A DNA stretch of 64,000 nt, from positions 806,001 through 870,000 of the forward strand of contig NZ_LGUC01000001.1 in the NCBI RefSeq assembly GCF_001307315.1, given 5' to 3'. Within the stretch, counting starts at the first letter, position 1. Each line of letters opens with the position of its first letter. The notes under the pieces are model-generated. The model had not been told where the DNA came from. It ran no database searches and saw only the letters and a list, made by a program, of their open reading frames with translations. This DNA is from Halolamina pelagica. Its GTDB lineage: Archaea; Halobacteriota; Halobacteria; Halobacteriales; Haloferacaceae. Shown piece by piece: positions 7,312 through 17,157 of this stretch. Made by a program: the position numbers and the translations under genes.

Positions 7312-8570
7312 ATGCGACTCGACGAGTATCTCGAGTACGAGGCGGACGAGGCCGCCGAGCGACGGCGCCTCGCCGAGGAGAAGAACTACGAGATACTCGA
7401 TCACCTGGAGTCCTTCGAGAGCCGGTTCGAGGAGCACGTCACGGGCGACTCGCTGGTCGGGAGCGTGTCGCCGTCGATCTTCGTCGGCCGGTCCGACTAC
7501 CCGAAGGTCTCCACGGGGATCCTCTCGCCTGTGGGCCACGAGGAGGACGCCGGACGCTTCGAGACCAGCGGGGAGTGGTACGACGAGGGCGTGGGAATCG
7601 CGGACGTGTTCGAGCGCCGGACCAGCCTGCTGAACTCCAACCGCACGGGGGTCGGCGTCGACGTACACGACGCGTGGGACGGGTTCACCGGCGTCCAGCG
7701 CGAGATCGCGATCGCCGACCGGCCGGTCGGCGTCGAAGTCGGGCTCGACGGTCGGCCGGACGTGGACTACGACGTCTCCCGCGACGACGTGGCGACGCCG
7801 GTCGGCCCCCGAGCGACCGCTCAGTCGGCCGATCTCACCGAGAACCCACACGTCCCCGCCCCGTGGAGAAAACCCTCGAAGACGACGACTGGCAGGCCCA
7901 GGGTGCGATCAACTACCTCTACCGCCGCGGGTTCGACGTGTACGACATCAATACGATCCTCTCGGCGGGCGCGCTGGGCCAGGCCGAAAACCGGAAGCTC
8001 GTCCCGACACGGTGGTCGATCACCGCCGTCGACGACACCGTTGGCCAGTATCTCCGCGGGACGCTCCGGGGGAGCCAGAGCGTCGACAGCGTCCAAGTCT
8101 GGCACAACGAGTACCTCGGCAACAGCTTCTGGGTTGTTCTCGCCCCCGGGAAATGGGAGTACGAACTGGTCGAGATGAAGGCACCCGGGAGCATCTGGAA
8201 CCCCGATCCCGAAGCGGGGACGTACCTCGCCAGCGCCCACGAGCAGTTCGAGGGACGGACGGGGTACGTCGACGAGACCGCGGGTGCGTACTACGCCGCC
8301 CGCCTCGGCGTGCTCGAACATCTTTCGGATATCGGCCGACAGGGGAAGGCGCTCGTACTCCGCCACGTCTCCGACGACTACTGGGGCCCGGTAGGGGTTT
8401 GGCAGGTTCGTGAGGCCGTCCGGCACGCGTTCGGAGGCGAACACGGCACCGCAGAGACACTGACGGGGGCGATCAGCGAGATCGCCAGCCACCTGCCGGT
8501 CCCGGAAGCGCGACTGCGAAGAAAGTCGACGATGGCGGCGGGGCTCCAGTCGAGTCTACTGGAGTTCTGA
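7312..8570 (+). CDS. nreA: DNA repair protein NreA (COG1602), one frameshift in sequence
   Basis: The first part (7312 to about 7857) and the second (about 7855 to 8570) lie in different frames. Adding one C to the C4 run at 7854-7857 joins NPHVP to RPVEKTLEDDDW and yields 419 residues, a normal length. NreA works with PCNA in archaeal repair of alkylation-type damage. The N-terminal part has SPSIFVGRSDYPKVSTG (about residues 52-68) and the C-terminal part DDWQAQGAINYLYRRGFDVY, both typical of the family. The final residues QSSLLEF form a QxxLxxF PCNA-interacting motif at the extreme C-terminus, as known for NreA. The frameshift is almost certainly a sequencing error. Confidence 0.87.
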
Positions 8571-8576
8571 GCCGCG

Positions 8577-8866
8577 CTACTCGGTCTGGACCGGACCGCG
8601 GCCCACGATCGACTCGACGGTCTCGACGAACGTCTGCCGAGTGTCGAAGTAGCTGGTGTCCGACTCCGCCAGCACCTCCTCGAGGGAACGCGGGCCCTCG
8701 GGCGTCCGAATGGTCGCGTCACCCTCCTTCTCGACGATACGACTGCGCTCCTGTGGCCAGGTGAGTCGTGCGGCGACGCGAGCCAGGGGCGCCCCTCGAC
8801 GGTACTCCCCTCGCCGAGTTCGACCGCCGGCTCTGCCGCCTCTTCCTCGGTCTCCTCTTCGCTCAT
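8577..8866 (-). CDS. Small acidic haloarchaeal protein (DUF5789-like), one frameshift
   Basis: Start MSEEETEEEAAEP at 8866; the frame is lost at the C4 run 8792-8795 (G4 on the coding strand). Adding one G links GEGSTVEG to APLARVAARLTWPQ and gives 96 residues. The second half, RIVEKEGDATIRTPEGPRS then a helical tail, matches the haloarchaeal family I recall as DUF5789. No function is known. It converges with nreA, 6 bases between stops. Confidence 0.65.
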
Positions 8867-8960
8867 ACCCGGGACATCGCCCGTCCGGACGGTAACGCTT
8901 TCGATGGCGTCGACGGCCCGCGGCAGGATGTATTTCTACAGACATGTGTATGACGTACGG

Positions 8961-8967
8961 CTTTTTG
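8961..8967 (+). promoter_or_regulatory. Putative TATA box of the DUF7139-like gene
   Basis: CTTTTTG centred about 28 bases before ATG 8992, predicting a leaderless transcript. Confidence 0.45.
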
Positions 8968-8991
8968 TCCGTGGGGAGTATTGAGCCGTAC

Positions 8992-10088
8992 ATGACCAGT
9001 CTCTCGGAGGTGTACAAGCCCGATGCGGAGTTCCAGACCAGCCTCCGGCGACTGTACGCGGGGCTGGGCCTGTTCGCGGTCGGTGGTCTGCTGGCGATAG
9101 CCGGGGTGGTCGTAGGGGCGATCACGCCGTTCGACTCGCTGACGGCCTCCTGGGAGTGGGCGGGGATCCTCGCCGGGCTCGGCGTTCCGGCGGCGATCCT
9201 GGGTATCTTCTCCGTCCTCCCTTCCGGCCGACGCACCCGGGTCGCGGCCGTCATCGGCGCTGCGCTCTCGATCCTCGGAGTCGCGTTGTTCGTCCACGCC
9301 TACCCCTGCCAGTGGGTCGGCACGAACTGCCTCAACGGCCGGACGCTTCTGACGCTGCCGGTCGCGCTACTCTACGCGGCAGGGATCATCACCACGCTCT
9401 GGTGTCTGTTCACCGGGATCGTCAACTTCGAGTCCCGGAACAGCCCCGGCGGCACCGCTCACGTCGAAGTGACCACTCAGGGCGAGACGAAGGTGATCGA
9501 GGTGCCGACTTCGGAACTCTCGAAGTTCTCGGGCAGCATGGGCGTCCTCGGAGATACCCCGGACGTCGACCCGCCGGACAGGCCGGGTGCCGGCGGCGGG
9601 AACAGCAGCGTGGCGAGTGACGGCGGCGCGTCGACGAACACGGTCACCGACCTCGGTGGGAGTGGAGCGTTCGTTGACGAGTCGGAGATCGCCGACGCCG
9701 GCCCCAGCACCCCCTCGGCCGGGTCGGCGACGAACGAGCGGTCGAGTTCTGCCGACGCGAACGGCGGCGTCGACTCGGTCGGATCGAAGCCGCCCCGGCG
9801 CGAGAACCGTGAGTCGGCCGCCGGTCGCTCGGCGGGGCAGTCAAACAGTGCCACGGACGAGGTGAGCGAAGTGGGCCCGGGGAGCTCACCCCTGCGCGAC
9901 GACGACTGGACGCCGACCGGCGCCACCCCGATCGCGCCGAAAGCGGCCCGGATCGGGACAGCTACTGTGGCTCCTGTCGTCACTTCGAGTACGTGCAGAC
10001 CGAGCAGGGGATGCAGCCTTACTGCGCGTTCCACGAAGGACTCATGGACGATATGGACGCCTGCGACGACTACACGCCACGGCAGTAA
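8992..10088 (+). CDS. Membrane protein with C-terminal zinc-binding tail (DUF7139-like), one frameshift
   Basis: Adding one C to the C4 run at 9926-9929 restores 365 residues. The N-terminal part has four hydrophobic segments (about residues 22-45, 55-75, 82-102 and 120-145), followed by an amphipathic cytoplasmic part with strands EVTTQGETKVIEVPTSEL. A long Ser/Gly/Asp-rich low-complexity linker occupies about 185-320. The restored C-terminus has CGSC and later YCAFH and DACDDYTPR, a compact four-Cys/His zinc module lost in the uncorrected frame. I recall the membrane part as haloarchaeal DUF7139. The tethered zinc module suggests a sensing or interaction role, but that is inference. Confidence 0.7.
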
Positions 10089-10089
10089 C

Positions 10090-10533
10090 TCACAGCCTCG
10101 ACAGCGTCTCGCGAACGGCGTCCCAGTGTGAGCCTTTCCAGAACCACTGTCCACAGTCCCGACAGCGGTACGGTTCGGCGTCGTCGGGCACGTGTGCGGG
10201 CGCCTCGTCGGCGTCAGCGGGTTCGAGCTCGCCGTTACAGTTGCTACAGCGACGCGGCCGCGCCGGGAGCGAGAGGGCGACACCCGCCGCCTGTAGTTCC
10301 CGGAGTTGCCCCTCGATCCCACGCTCGGTCAGCAGGATCGCGTCGGCGGCCCGAGCGGCCAGCTGTTCGTCGCGGGTGAGCAGCGTGCGATCCTCGCTGG
10401 CCGCGAGCCGCAGGATGGGTTCGTCGGCTTCGAGTCCGCGATCCAGCGCGTAGGCGGTGTCGTAGCCACACATCCGCAGGAACGTGGCGAGCTTCCCGAG
10501 CATCACGTCGAGGATGAACCGGCGCTCGGTCAC
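10090..10533 (-). CDS. Mut7-C RNase domain protein with zinc ribbon
   Basis: 147 residues, GTG start. The N-terminal two thirds (RFILDVMLGKLATFLRMCGY, then SEDRTLLTRDEQLA) is a Mut7-C PIN-like domain, with Asp residues at about 9, 48 and 55 as probable metal ligands. The C-terminal third is a zinc ribbon with CSNC and CRDCGQWFWKGSHW. The family is predicted to be a ribonuclease. It lies just downstream of polX on the same strand (2 bases apart), suggesting an operon, and ends 1 base from the convergent DUF7139-like gene. Confidence 0.83.
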   Translation of the reverse strand: MTERRFILDVMLGKLATFLRMCGYDTAYALDRGLEADEPILRLAASEDRTLLTRDEQLAARAADAILLTERGIEGQLRELQAAGVALSLPARPRRCSNCNGELEPADADEAPAHVPDDAEPYRCRDCGQWFWKGSHWDAVRETLSRL

Positions 10534-10535
10534 GA

Positions 10536-12302
10536 TCAGTCGAGGAACGCCCGTACGCCGTCGATATCGCGAGCAGTGAGCACGTCGTCGGTCTCGGCCC
10601 AGCCGCGGCGTGCGGTGTGGACGCCGTACCGGCTCTCGGCGAACGCCCCCGGCCGGTGGGCGTCGGTGCCGATAGCGAGGACGGCGCCGGCCTCGACGGC
10701 CACCCGGACCGCCGAATCTCGGAGGTCCAGCCGGCTCGGGTTGGCGTTGATCTCCAGCGCCGTTTCGCTCTCGGCCGCGGCGTCGGCGAGCCGATCGATG
10801 TCGGGCGAGAGCCCCGGGCGTTGGTTGATCATGCGCCCGGTCGGGTGGCCGAGGATGTCCGTCTGTGGGTGCTCGATCGCGGCGACGAGGCGGTCGGTCG
10901 CCGGCTCGCGGTCCTGATCCAGCGCCGCGTGGGGCGAGGCGATCACGATATCCAGCTCCGCGAGCACGTCGTCGGGCGTCGAGAGCCCGCCGTCGGCGCT
11001 GACGTTGGTCTCGACCCCGTGAAGCAGTTCGAGGCCGTGGCCCGCGTCGGCGAGGGCGTCGCGGGCGTCGGCGATCGCGTCAGCCTGCTCCCGGATCTCG
11101 TCGGCGGCCAGCCCCGTGTTCCCGAACACGCCCGGGCCTTCGGCGTGGTCAGTGATCGCCAGGTAGTCGTGGCCGAACTCCGCGGCGCCGAGCGCCATCT
11201 CTTCGACGGTCGCGTCGCCGTCGGACCACTCGGAATGGGCGTGGAGATCTCCCCGGATCGCGTCCTCCGTGACGAGATCGGGGAGCGAACCCTCCCGGGC
11301 GGCCTCGATCTCCCCGGTGTTCTCCCGGAGCTCCGGCGGGATGAGCGGCAGGTCCAGCGCCTCGTACATCCCCGCCTCGGTCTCGCCGGCGACGCGCTCG
11401 CCGACGCGCTGGCCGGTGTCGGGGTCGTCGACGGCTGACACGTCGAAGCAGCCGTACTCGTTCAGCTTCAGCTCGCGGTCGATAGCGACGTTTCGCAGGT
11501 GGATGTTGTGGTCGCGGCTCCCGGTGAAGTACTGCAGCGCGGCGCCGAACTCCGAGGGGTCGACGACCCGGAGGTCGACGCGGACGCCGTCGCCGGTCCG
11601 GAGGCTGGCCTTCGTCGGGCCGGACTCGATCGTCTCGGTGGAGTTCTCCCAGTCGAGGAAGGCGTCGACGACCGCCTCGCCGTCCGTACTGGCCGCGAGC
11701 ACGTCCACGTCGCCGATCGTCTCCTTCCAGCGGCGGTTCGAGCCGGCGAGTTCGGCCTCGTCGACGGCGTCGATGCCCGCGAGGAACGCCCGCGCGGCCT
11801 CGCCCAGCGGGCGGGCTTTGCCGAGCAGCGTTCGCTCGTGGGCCTGTCTGGCGAAGTCGATGCCGTCGAGAATGTTCTGCTCGGTTTTCGGACCGAACCC
11901 CTTGACGGCCCGGATCTCCTCGTTTCTGGCCGCCGTTTCGAGGTCGTCGAGATCGGTGACGCCGAGCTCCTCGTAGAGCGTGCCGACCGTCTTGGGGCCG
12001 ACGCCCTCGACGCTCGTGAGCGCGGCCATGTCGACGGGCAGCTCCTCACGGAGCGTTTCGAGCTCCTCGATCTCGCCGGTCTCGACGTAGGCCACCAGCT
12101 TCGTCGCGATGGCGTCGCCGACGCGGTCGATCTCCGCCACGGCGTCCGGCCCCTCCGCGGCGAGCTCTTCGATCGGTTTCGGGTGCTCCCGGACGTTCTC
12201 CGCGGCCCGCCGGTACGCCGTGGGTTTGTACTCCACGTCCTTCGCGTCCAGCAGGTCGGCCATCTCTTCGAGCAGGGTCGCGAGTTCGTCGTTCGTGGGC
12301 AT
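10536..12302 (-). CDS. polX: DNA polymerase/3'-5' exonuclease, family X (PolX) with PHP domain
   Basis: 588 residues, the usual length for bacterial/archaeal PolX, intact. Helix-hairpin-helix motifs are SVEGVGPKTVGTLY (about residue 97) and VKGFGPKTEQNIL (about 133). The nucleotidyltransferase centre has Asp198 and Asp200 in IGDVDVLAA and Asp243 in VRVDLRVV. The PHP exonuclease domain starts at DLHAHSEWSDGDAT (His354, His356) and continues with DHAEGPG, GVETNV, SPHAAL, GHPTGR, INANPSRLDL and GTDAHRP. It fills gaps in base-excision repair and can process 3' ends. The ATG at 12302 gives the standard N-terminus; the frame continues upstream without a protein match. Confidence 0.93.
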   Translation of the reverse strand: MPTNDELATLLEEMADLLDAKDVEYKPTAYRRAAENVREHPKPIEELAAEGPDAVAEIDRVGDAIATKLVAYVETGEIEELETLREELPVDMAALTSVEGVGPKTVGTLYEELGVTDLDDLETAARNEEIRAVKGFGPKTEQNILDGIDFARQAHERTLLGKARPLGEAARAFLAGIDAVDEAELAGSNRRWKETIGDVDVLAASTDGEAVVDAFLDWENSTETIESGPTKASLRTGDGVRVDLRVVDPSEFGAALQYFTGSRDHNIHLRNVAIDRELKLNEYGCFDVSAVDDPDTGQRVGERVAGETEAGMYEALDLPLIPPELRENTGEIEAAREGSLPDLVTEDAIRGDLHAHSEWSDGDATVEEMALGAAEFGHDYLAITDHAEGPGVFGNTGLAADEIREQADAIADARDALADAGHGLELLHGVETNVSADGGLSTPDDVLAELDIVIASPHAALDQDREPATDRLVAAIEHPQTDILGHPTGRMINQRPGLSPDIDRLADAAAESETALEINANPSRLDLRDSAVRVAVEAGAVLAIGTDAHRPGAFAESRYGVHTARRGWAETDDVLTARDIDGVRAFLD

Positions 12303-12355
12303 GTGGTAGCTCCGGATGGTGGCGGCGGTCTGTTCGTCGCAGTTGGTCGCTATCG

Positions 12356-12795
12356 TCAGAGCGATCCGCGTCGCGGGCCGCCGTCGTCGTGGCCCAGCGC
12401 CTGCTGGAGGAAGTTCATCCAGCGCTTCTGGTCGGCGGCCTCCTGTCTGGCGGCCTCGCTCTCGATGTCGCCGGCGTCGAGCTGTTCCAGCGCGTCGAGC
12501 GCGCGGTCGATCCCGATGATGCTGTTGGCGATCGCCTCCCCCTCTCGTGGCTGATCTCGCCGTCTTCGAGCAGTTCGAGGCGCTCGTTGCGCTCGCGGCG
12601 GAGGTTGCGTTTGGCCTCGTCGACGCGCTCGCGCTGCTCGGCGGGCACCGTCTCCCGGCGCTTGATCTCGAAGACGAACTGCTGGAGCTCGAGTGTCTCT
12701 CCCTGGACCTCGATCTGCTCCGGGATGTCGGCGCCGATAGTGGCGGCCTCACGTCCGACCCGCTCGAGGAGTTGCTTGCGCTTGTACTCCTTCAC
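12356..12795 (-). CDS. Haloarchaeal conserved helical protein (DUF5788-like), one frameshift
   Basis: GTG start at 12795 (VKEYKRKQLLERVG). Reading is interrupted at the C5 run 12538-12542; adding one G on the coding strand joins EDGEISHERG to EAIANSIIGIDRALD and gives 146 residues ending RRGSL. The protein is highly helical and charged, with QQFVFEIKRRETVP in the middle; I recall this as DUF5788. No function known. It lies upstream of polX on the same strand. Confidence 0.65.
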
Positions 12796-12860
12796 ACCCG
12801 GGGTTGGGCGCGACGGCTCTTTGCTCCTTCGGCGAGAAAAACGAGAGGGCGCAGCCCGCG

Positions 12861-14381
12861 CTACAGCCCGTAGAGGTCGGTGAACTTCTCGTTCACGTAG
12901 TCGAGGAAGTAGTCGGCGGTCAGTGGCTCGCCGGTCGCCTCCTCGATCAGGTCCTCGGACTTGTACGCGCGGCCGTGGCTGTGGACGTTCTCGTTCATCC
13001 ACTCGCGCATCGGCTCGAAGTTGCCGTTGCGGATCTTGCCGTCGACGTCCGAGATGTCCTCCCGCATCGCGGCGTCGAGCTGGGCCGCGAGCACGCTGCC
13101 GATCGTGTACCCCTGGAACCCCGCGAACCGGGAGGACCAGTGGATGTCCTGCAGACAGCCCTCGCCGACGCCGTCGGGCGTGACGCCGAGGTACTCCTCC
13201 ATCTTCTCGTTCCACAGCTCCGGAATCTCGTCGACCTCGATCTCCCCGGCGACGAACGCGCTGTCGATCTCACACCGGAGGATGATGTGCATGTGGTAGG
13301 TGAGCTCGTCGGCCTCCACCCGGATGAGGTTGTTCGGGTAGATGCGGTTGACCGCCTCGTAGGCCTCCTGCACCGTGAGATCGTCGACGCCGTCGAGGTG
13401 CTCTTTCACCTTCGGGAGGAAGAACTCCCAGAACGGCTTCGTCCGGCCGACGTGGTTCTCCCAGAAGCGGCTCTGGGACTCGTGGACGCCCGAGGAGAGC
13501 GACTGGCCCAGCGGCGTGCCGTAGTGCTCCTTCGGGAGCCCGAGCATGTAGCTCGCGTGGCCGTACTCGTGGATCGTCGCCGTCAGCGCGTCCATCGGGT
13601 TCTCGGGCTTGTAGCGCGTCGTCACCCGAGCGTCGAACTGGGTGCCCGAGGTGAACGGGTGGGCGGAGATGTCCAGTCGCCCGTGGTCGCGGTCGTAGCC
13701 GATGGCGTCGAGGGCGGCCTCCGAGAGCGCGCGCTGATCCGCCTCGGGGTACTCCTGTCCCTGGTACGGCGTCGCGAGTTCGTCACCGTTCTCGGTGATC
13801 TCGTCGATGAGGGGGACCAGTTCCTCCTTCAAGCGGTCGAAGATCTCGTTCGTCCGCTCGCGGGAGATGTACGGCAGCCCGTCCTCGTACAGCACTTCGT
13901 AGGGCGGCTGGTCCGGACTGATGTGGCCGGCGCGCTCGATGGAGAGATCCCGCAGCGTCTCCAGGCGTGGCGCGAACAGCTCGAAGTCGTCGTTCGCTTT
14001 GGCTTCCTGCCAGATCTGCTGGTTCTCGCTCTGTACCTCCGAGAGCTCCTCGACGAGATCGCCCGGCACGTCGGCGGTCCGGTCGTAGCTGCGCCGGATC
14101 TCGCGGACGGCGGCCTGCTGTCGCCAGTCGAGGTCGTCGGCGACGTCCTCGCTCGCGACCAGCGCCGCTTCGAACTCGTCTGCGGTCATCAGGTCGTGGG
14201 TGACCGCCGAGAGCGCCGAGAGCTGCTTCGAGCGGGCGGGGGCGCCGCCCTCGGGCATGGTGACCTGCTGGTCCCAGCCAAGCACACCGCTTGCGTCGTT
14301 GAGGTAGGAGATCCGTCGGTTCTGCTCGATGAGGTCGCGGTACGGTTCGGGCGCGTCCTCAGGAGGTTCTTCGATTGACAC
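12861..14381 (-). CDS. Carboxypeptidase M32 (thermostable metallocarboxypeptidase)
   Basis: 506 residues, full length for family M32, with a GTG start. The zinc motif HEYGH (about residue 272) follows NPMDALTATI; the downstream ESQSRFWEN supplies the third ligand and IRVEADELTYHMH is a family signature. It removes C-terminal amino acids from peptides in the cytoplasm. It is transcribed leftward and separated by 65 bases from the DUF5788-like gene. The frame is intact over 1.5 kb. Confidence 0.92.
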   Translation of the reverse strand: MSIEEPPEDAPEPYRDLIEQNRRISYLNDASGVLGWDQQVTMPEGGAPARSKQLSALSAVTHDLMTADEFEAALVASEDVADDLDWRQQAAVREIRRSYDRTADVPGDLVEELSEVQSENQQIWQEAKANDDFELFAPRLETLRDLSIERAGHISPDQPPYEVLYEDGLPYISRERTNEIFDRLKEELVPLIDEITENGDELATPYQGQEYPEADQRALSEAALDAIGYDRDHGRLDISAHPFTSGTQFDARVTTRYKPENPMDALTATIHEYGHASYMLGLPKEHYGTPLGQSLSSGVHESQSRFWENHVGRTKPFWEFFLPKVKEHLDGVDDLTVQEAYEAVNRIYPNNLIRVEADELTYHMHIILRCEIDSAFVAGEIEVDEIPELWNEKMEEYLGVTPDGVGEGCLQDIHWSSRFAGFQGYTIGSVLAAQLDAAMREDISDVDGKIRNGNFEPMREWMNENVHSHGRAYKSEDLIEEATGEPLTADYFLDYVNEKFTDLYGL

Positions 14382-14438
14382 AGCCCGTAATCAGCCTGCG
14401 AGCCTATCAATCCCCGGGCCCCGGCAGCCTGTGGGTCG

Positions 14439-15155
14439 CTACTCGTCGTCCTCGGCCGCCTCGAGGTCGTCGTCTTCCATCGCGTCCTGGTAGCGCTCCA
14501 TCGCCTCCGCGAACCCGTCGCCGGCCAGGCGGTACGTCTCCCGCAGGTCCTGAATCGGCGTCTCGGTGGCGTCGACGCGCAGGTCGTTGTAGTACGGCGA
14601 GTGTTCCTCCTCCTCGGTGGTCCGCACTTTCAGCGCGGCGCTCTGGACGTGGAGCTCCTCGCGCTTGTCGCCGCCCTCGGCGTAGCCGGCCCCGAGCGCG
14701 TCGATGAGCCGCTGGGCGAGCGGGGCGTCCCGATCAGATTCCTCGTACGTCTCGGCGACGTTCTCGATCACCGCCTCGCCGGTGAGGAGGTTGCCCGCGA
14801 CGGTGTAGTTCTCGCCCTCGAGGTGGCCGTACCAGCCCTTGCACTCCTCGCCGGAGAAGGTGAACGTCCCGTCGGCGTCGATGCCGTGAAGCTGGCGGTT
14901 CTCGGCCCCATCGTCGGCGTTCAACAGCGACTGGAGCGCGTCGTCGACCGCGAGCCCGTCGTCGATGTACTCGATCCCCCGCTCGCCGAGTTCGACGTTG
15001 ACGAGGCTCTGGGTCGCCACCGCGCCGTTCTCGGAGGCGAACGGACAGAGCGTCCCGACCGCCGGGAGGCGGGTGGTGACGGCGACCCCGAACCGGAGCT
15101 GGTCGGTTCCGTCCTCGTCCTCGTACTCCTCGCGGACGCAGATGCTGAACGTCAT
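14439..15155 (-). CDS. DUF1028 family protein (Ntn-hydrolase-like)
   Basis: 238 residues. The N-terminus MTFSICVREEYEDEDG, then FGVAVTTRLPAVGTLCPF and GAVATQSLVNVELG, follows the DUF1028 pattern; DGLAVDDALQSLL and YTVAGNLLTGEAVIE are further family blocks. The fold resembles N-terminal nucleophile hydrolases but no substrate is known. The C-terminal 35 residues are acidic. It is leftward, 57 bases upstream of the M32 gene. Confidence 0.82.
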   Translation of the reverse strand: MTFSICVREEYEDEDGTDQLRFGVAVTTRLPAVGTLCPFASENGAVATQSLVNVELGERGIEYIDDGLAVDDALQSLLNADDGAENRQLHGIDADGTFTFSGEECKGWYGHLEGENYTVAGNLLTGEAVIENVAETYEESDRDAPLAQRLIDALGAGYAEGGDKREELHVQSAALKVRTTEEEEHSPYYNDLRVDATETPIQDLRETYRLAGDGFAEAMERYQDAMEDDDLEAAEDDE

Positions 15156-15275
15156 AGCCGTCGCTGCGGGCGGCGCGGGGAAAAGTGGTCGTCTCCCGGC
15201 GAACGCCGCGAGGGATCGCCCCGCCGTCGTCCCGCCGGCGCAAGAACTAATGCGACAGCCCGGGTTGCAGCCCAC

Positions 15276-15632
15276 ATGGGAATCATGAGCAAAATCCTCG
15301 GCGGGGGCGGCAACCGCGACACCGAGGATTACGTCACCCTCGACCTCGAGGAGGACTTCGAGAGCCCCGGGAGCGCGGGGAGCATGAGCGTTCACTTCGC
15401 GGAGATCGGCGGGCAGCAGGACGTGATCGCGATCAAGGACGCCGTCTACGACGGCGACATGGTGATCGCCGACATCACTCGCCACTCCACGACCGACACC
15501 GAAAGCGACCGCATCATCGAGGAGCTCCGGCAGGTCGCCCAGGAGGTCGACGGCGACATCGTCCAGAAGGGCGACGATCAGATCGTCGTCACGCCGACGG
15601 GCGTGGGGATCGCCCGCGAGAAGCTGAACTGA
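15276..15632 (+). CDS. sepF: SepF-type cell division protein
   Basis: 118 residues. The N-terminus MGIMSKILGGG can form the short membrane-targeting amphipathic helix of archaeal SepF. After a flexible acidic linker, the SepF/DUF552 domain (about residues 38-118) is seen in DVIAIKDAVYDGDMVIADI and GDIVQKGDDQIVVTPTGV. In haloarchaea SepF anchors FtsZ2 to the membrane at mid-cell. ATG 15276 is taken because the domain plus helix starts here; the next ATG (15285) is three codons later. Confidence 0.88.
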   Translation: MGIMSKILGGGGNRDTEDYVTLDLEEDFESPGSAGSMSVHFAEIGGQQDVIAIKDAVYDGDMVIADITRHSTTDTESDRIIEELRQVAQEVDGDIVQKGDDQIVVTPTGVGIAREKLN

Positions 15633-15732
15633 CTGCTGACGCCTGCTGTCGTCGATCCGCTGCTGCCGACCACTCCCGCCAGAATCGGGACGAACCGTCA
15701 CCTACCTGTTCTTCCCCGGCGAACCCGGGTCC

Positions 15733-17150
15733 ATGACCGAGCCATCGTCGAACGTTCGGGTCCGGGGGATCTACGCCACCGCGCTCACGCGGACGCTGCT
15801 CGACGCCGGCCACACTGTCGTACAGGCCTCGCCGCCGATCCAGCGGCGCTTCGACGCCGACCTCCCCGCCGCGGACCACGACGCCGCGGTAGAGACCGGG
15901 CCGGACCGACAGGGCGTCAACGTCGCCGGCGACCCCGACGCCGTCGACGCGATCCGGGAGCTGCTCGTCGACACCGGCATCGACACGCTGGCGTGGGACG
16001 ACCCCGCCCCCGTCGGCGCGGTGTTCGACGGCCGCGTGACCGAGACGCTCGGCAGTGGCGCCGTCGTCACGCTGGGCGAGACAACGGGCTACCTCCCGTT
16101 CCGCGCCGTCGACGGCCGCGTCGACGAGGGCGACACGGTACGCGTGCAGGTGACCGAGGCCGCGGCGCCGTGGGACGACGACCGGCCGCTGCTCGACACC
16201 GGCCTGGCGGTCGAGGCCGGGCTGGCGACGCTCGTCCACGGGGGCGAGGGCGTCCGCGTGGCCGGCCGCGACGACGCCGCGGGCCGCGAACTCGCCGGGC
16301 TCACCGACCTGCTCTCGACTGCCCCGCCAGCCGGCTGGGGGCTGGAGTGGGCCCACGACGCCCGCGACGCCGAGATGGCGACGCTGGAGGACGCTCTCGA
16401 CCGCGCGAGCCAGCGAGCCACGGCGCTGGAAGCCGCCGTCGACGACGCCGGCGACCCCGAGCCGGTTCGGGCGGTCGCCAGCCCCACCGCTGGCGCGTGG
16501 ATCTGGTTCGGCCGCGAGTCCCGGTTCGCGCTGGACGAGCGTCGCCGGGAGGTGACGGCGACGATGCCCGGCCACCACCGCACCAAAGCCGGCACCACCG
16601 CCGCCAGCGCGGGCGTCGACTTCGTGGAGGCGCTCTGTGCCGACGGGCTGGGCGAGGAGTTCCCCTTCGACGTCGTCGCCGACCAGTTCGGCCCCACGAG
16701 GGGGAGACGGTCCGCATCGGCCACGGGAAGCCGGCGGGCCACCGGATCGTCCTCGGCGAGGCCGAAGTGACCGACCGCGACGGCGAGACGCTCGCGGTCG
16801 AACGCGAGATCTCCGCCGGCGGCACGTACGACGCGCTGGGGACGCCCAGAGCGGCTGGCGACATCGCTCACACGAAGTTCCGCGAGGGACGCTGGTGGTA
16901 CCCGACGACGTACCGCTCCGCCGACGGCGAGCACAAGGGCACCTACGTCAACATCTGCACGCCGGTCGAGCTGTTCCCCGACACCGTCCGCTACGTCGAC
17001 CTCCACGTCGACGTGATCAAATACCCCGACGGGACGGTCGAGCGCGTCGACGACGACGAACTCGACGCCGCCGTCGAGGCGGGCAACCTGCCGGAAGCGC
17101 TGGCGGAGAAAGCCCGTAGCGTCGCCGCGAGCATCGAACGCGCGATCTGA
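15733..17150 (+). CDS. FAU-1 family RNA-binding protein/ribonuclease (DUF402), one frameshift
   Basis: Adding one C to the C4 run at 16692-16695 joins DVVADQFGP to HEGETVRIGHG and gives 472 residues, standard for archaeal FAU-1. The N-terminal half carries an S1-like strand set (VGAVFDGRVTETLGSGAVV, about residues 95-113). The C-terminal DUF402 domain has HTKFREGRWWYPTTY, TYVNICTPVELFPD and RYVDLHVDVIKYPDG (about 380-440). FAU-1 binds AU-rich RNA and has RNase E/G-like activity in other archaea. Two intact halves flank the break, so a sequencing error is the simplest explanation. Confidence 0.83.
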
Positions 17151-17157
17151 GTCGTCG

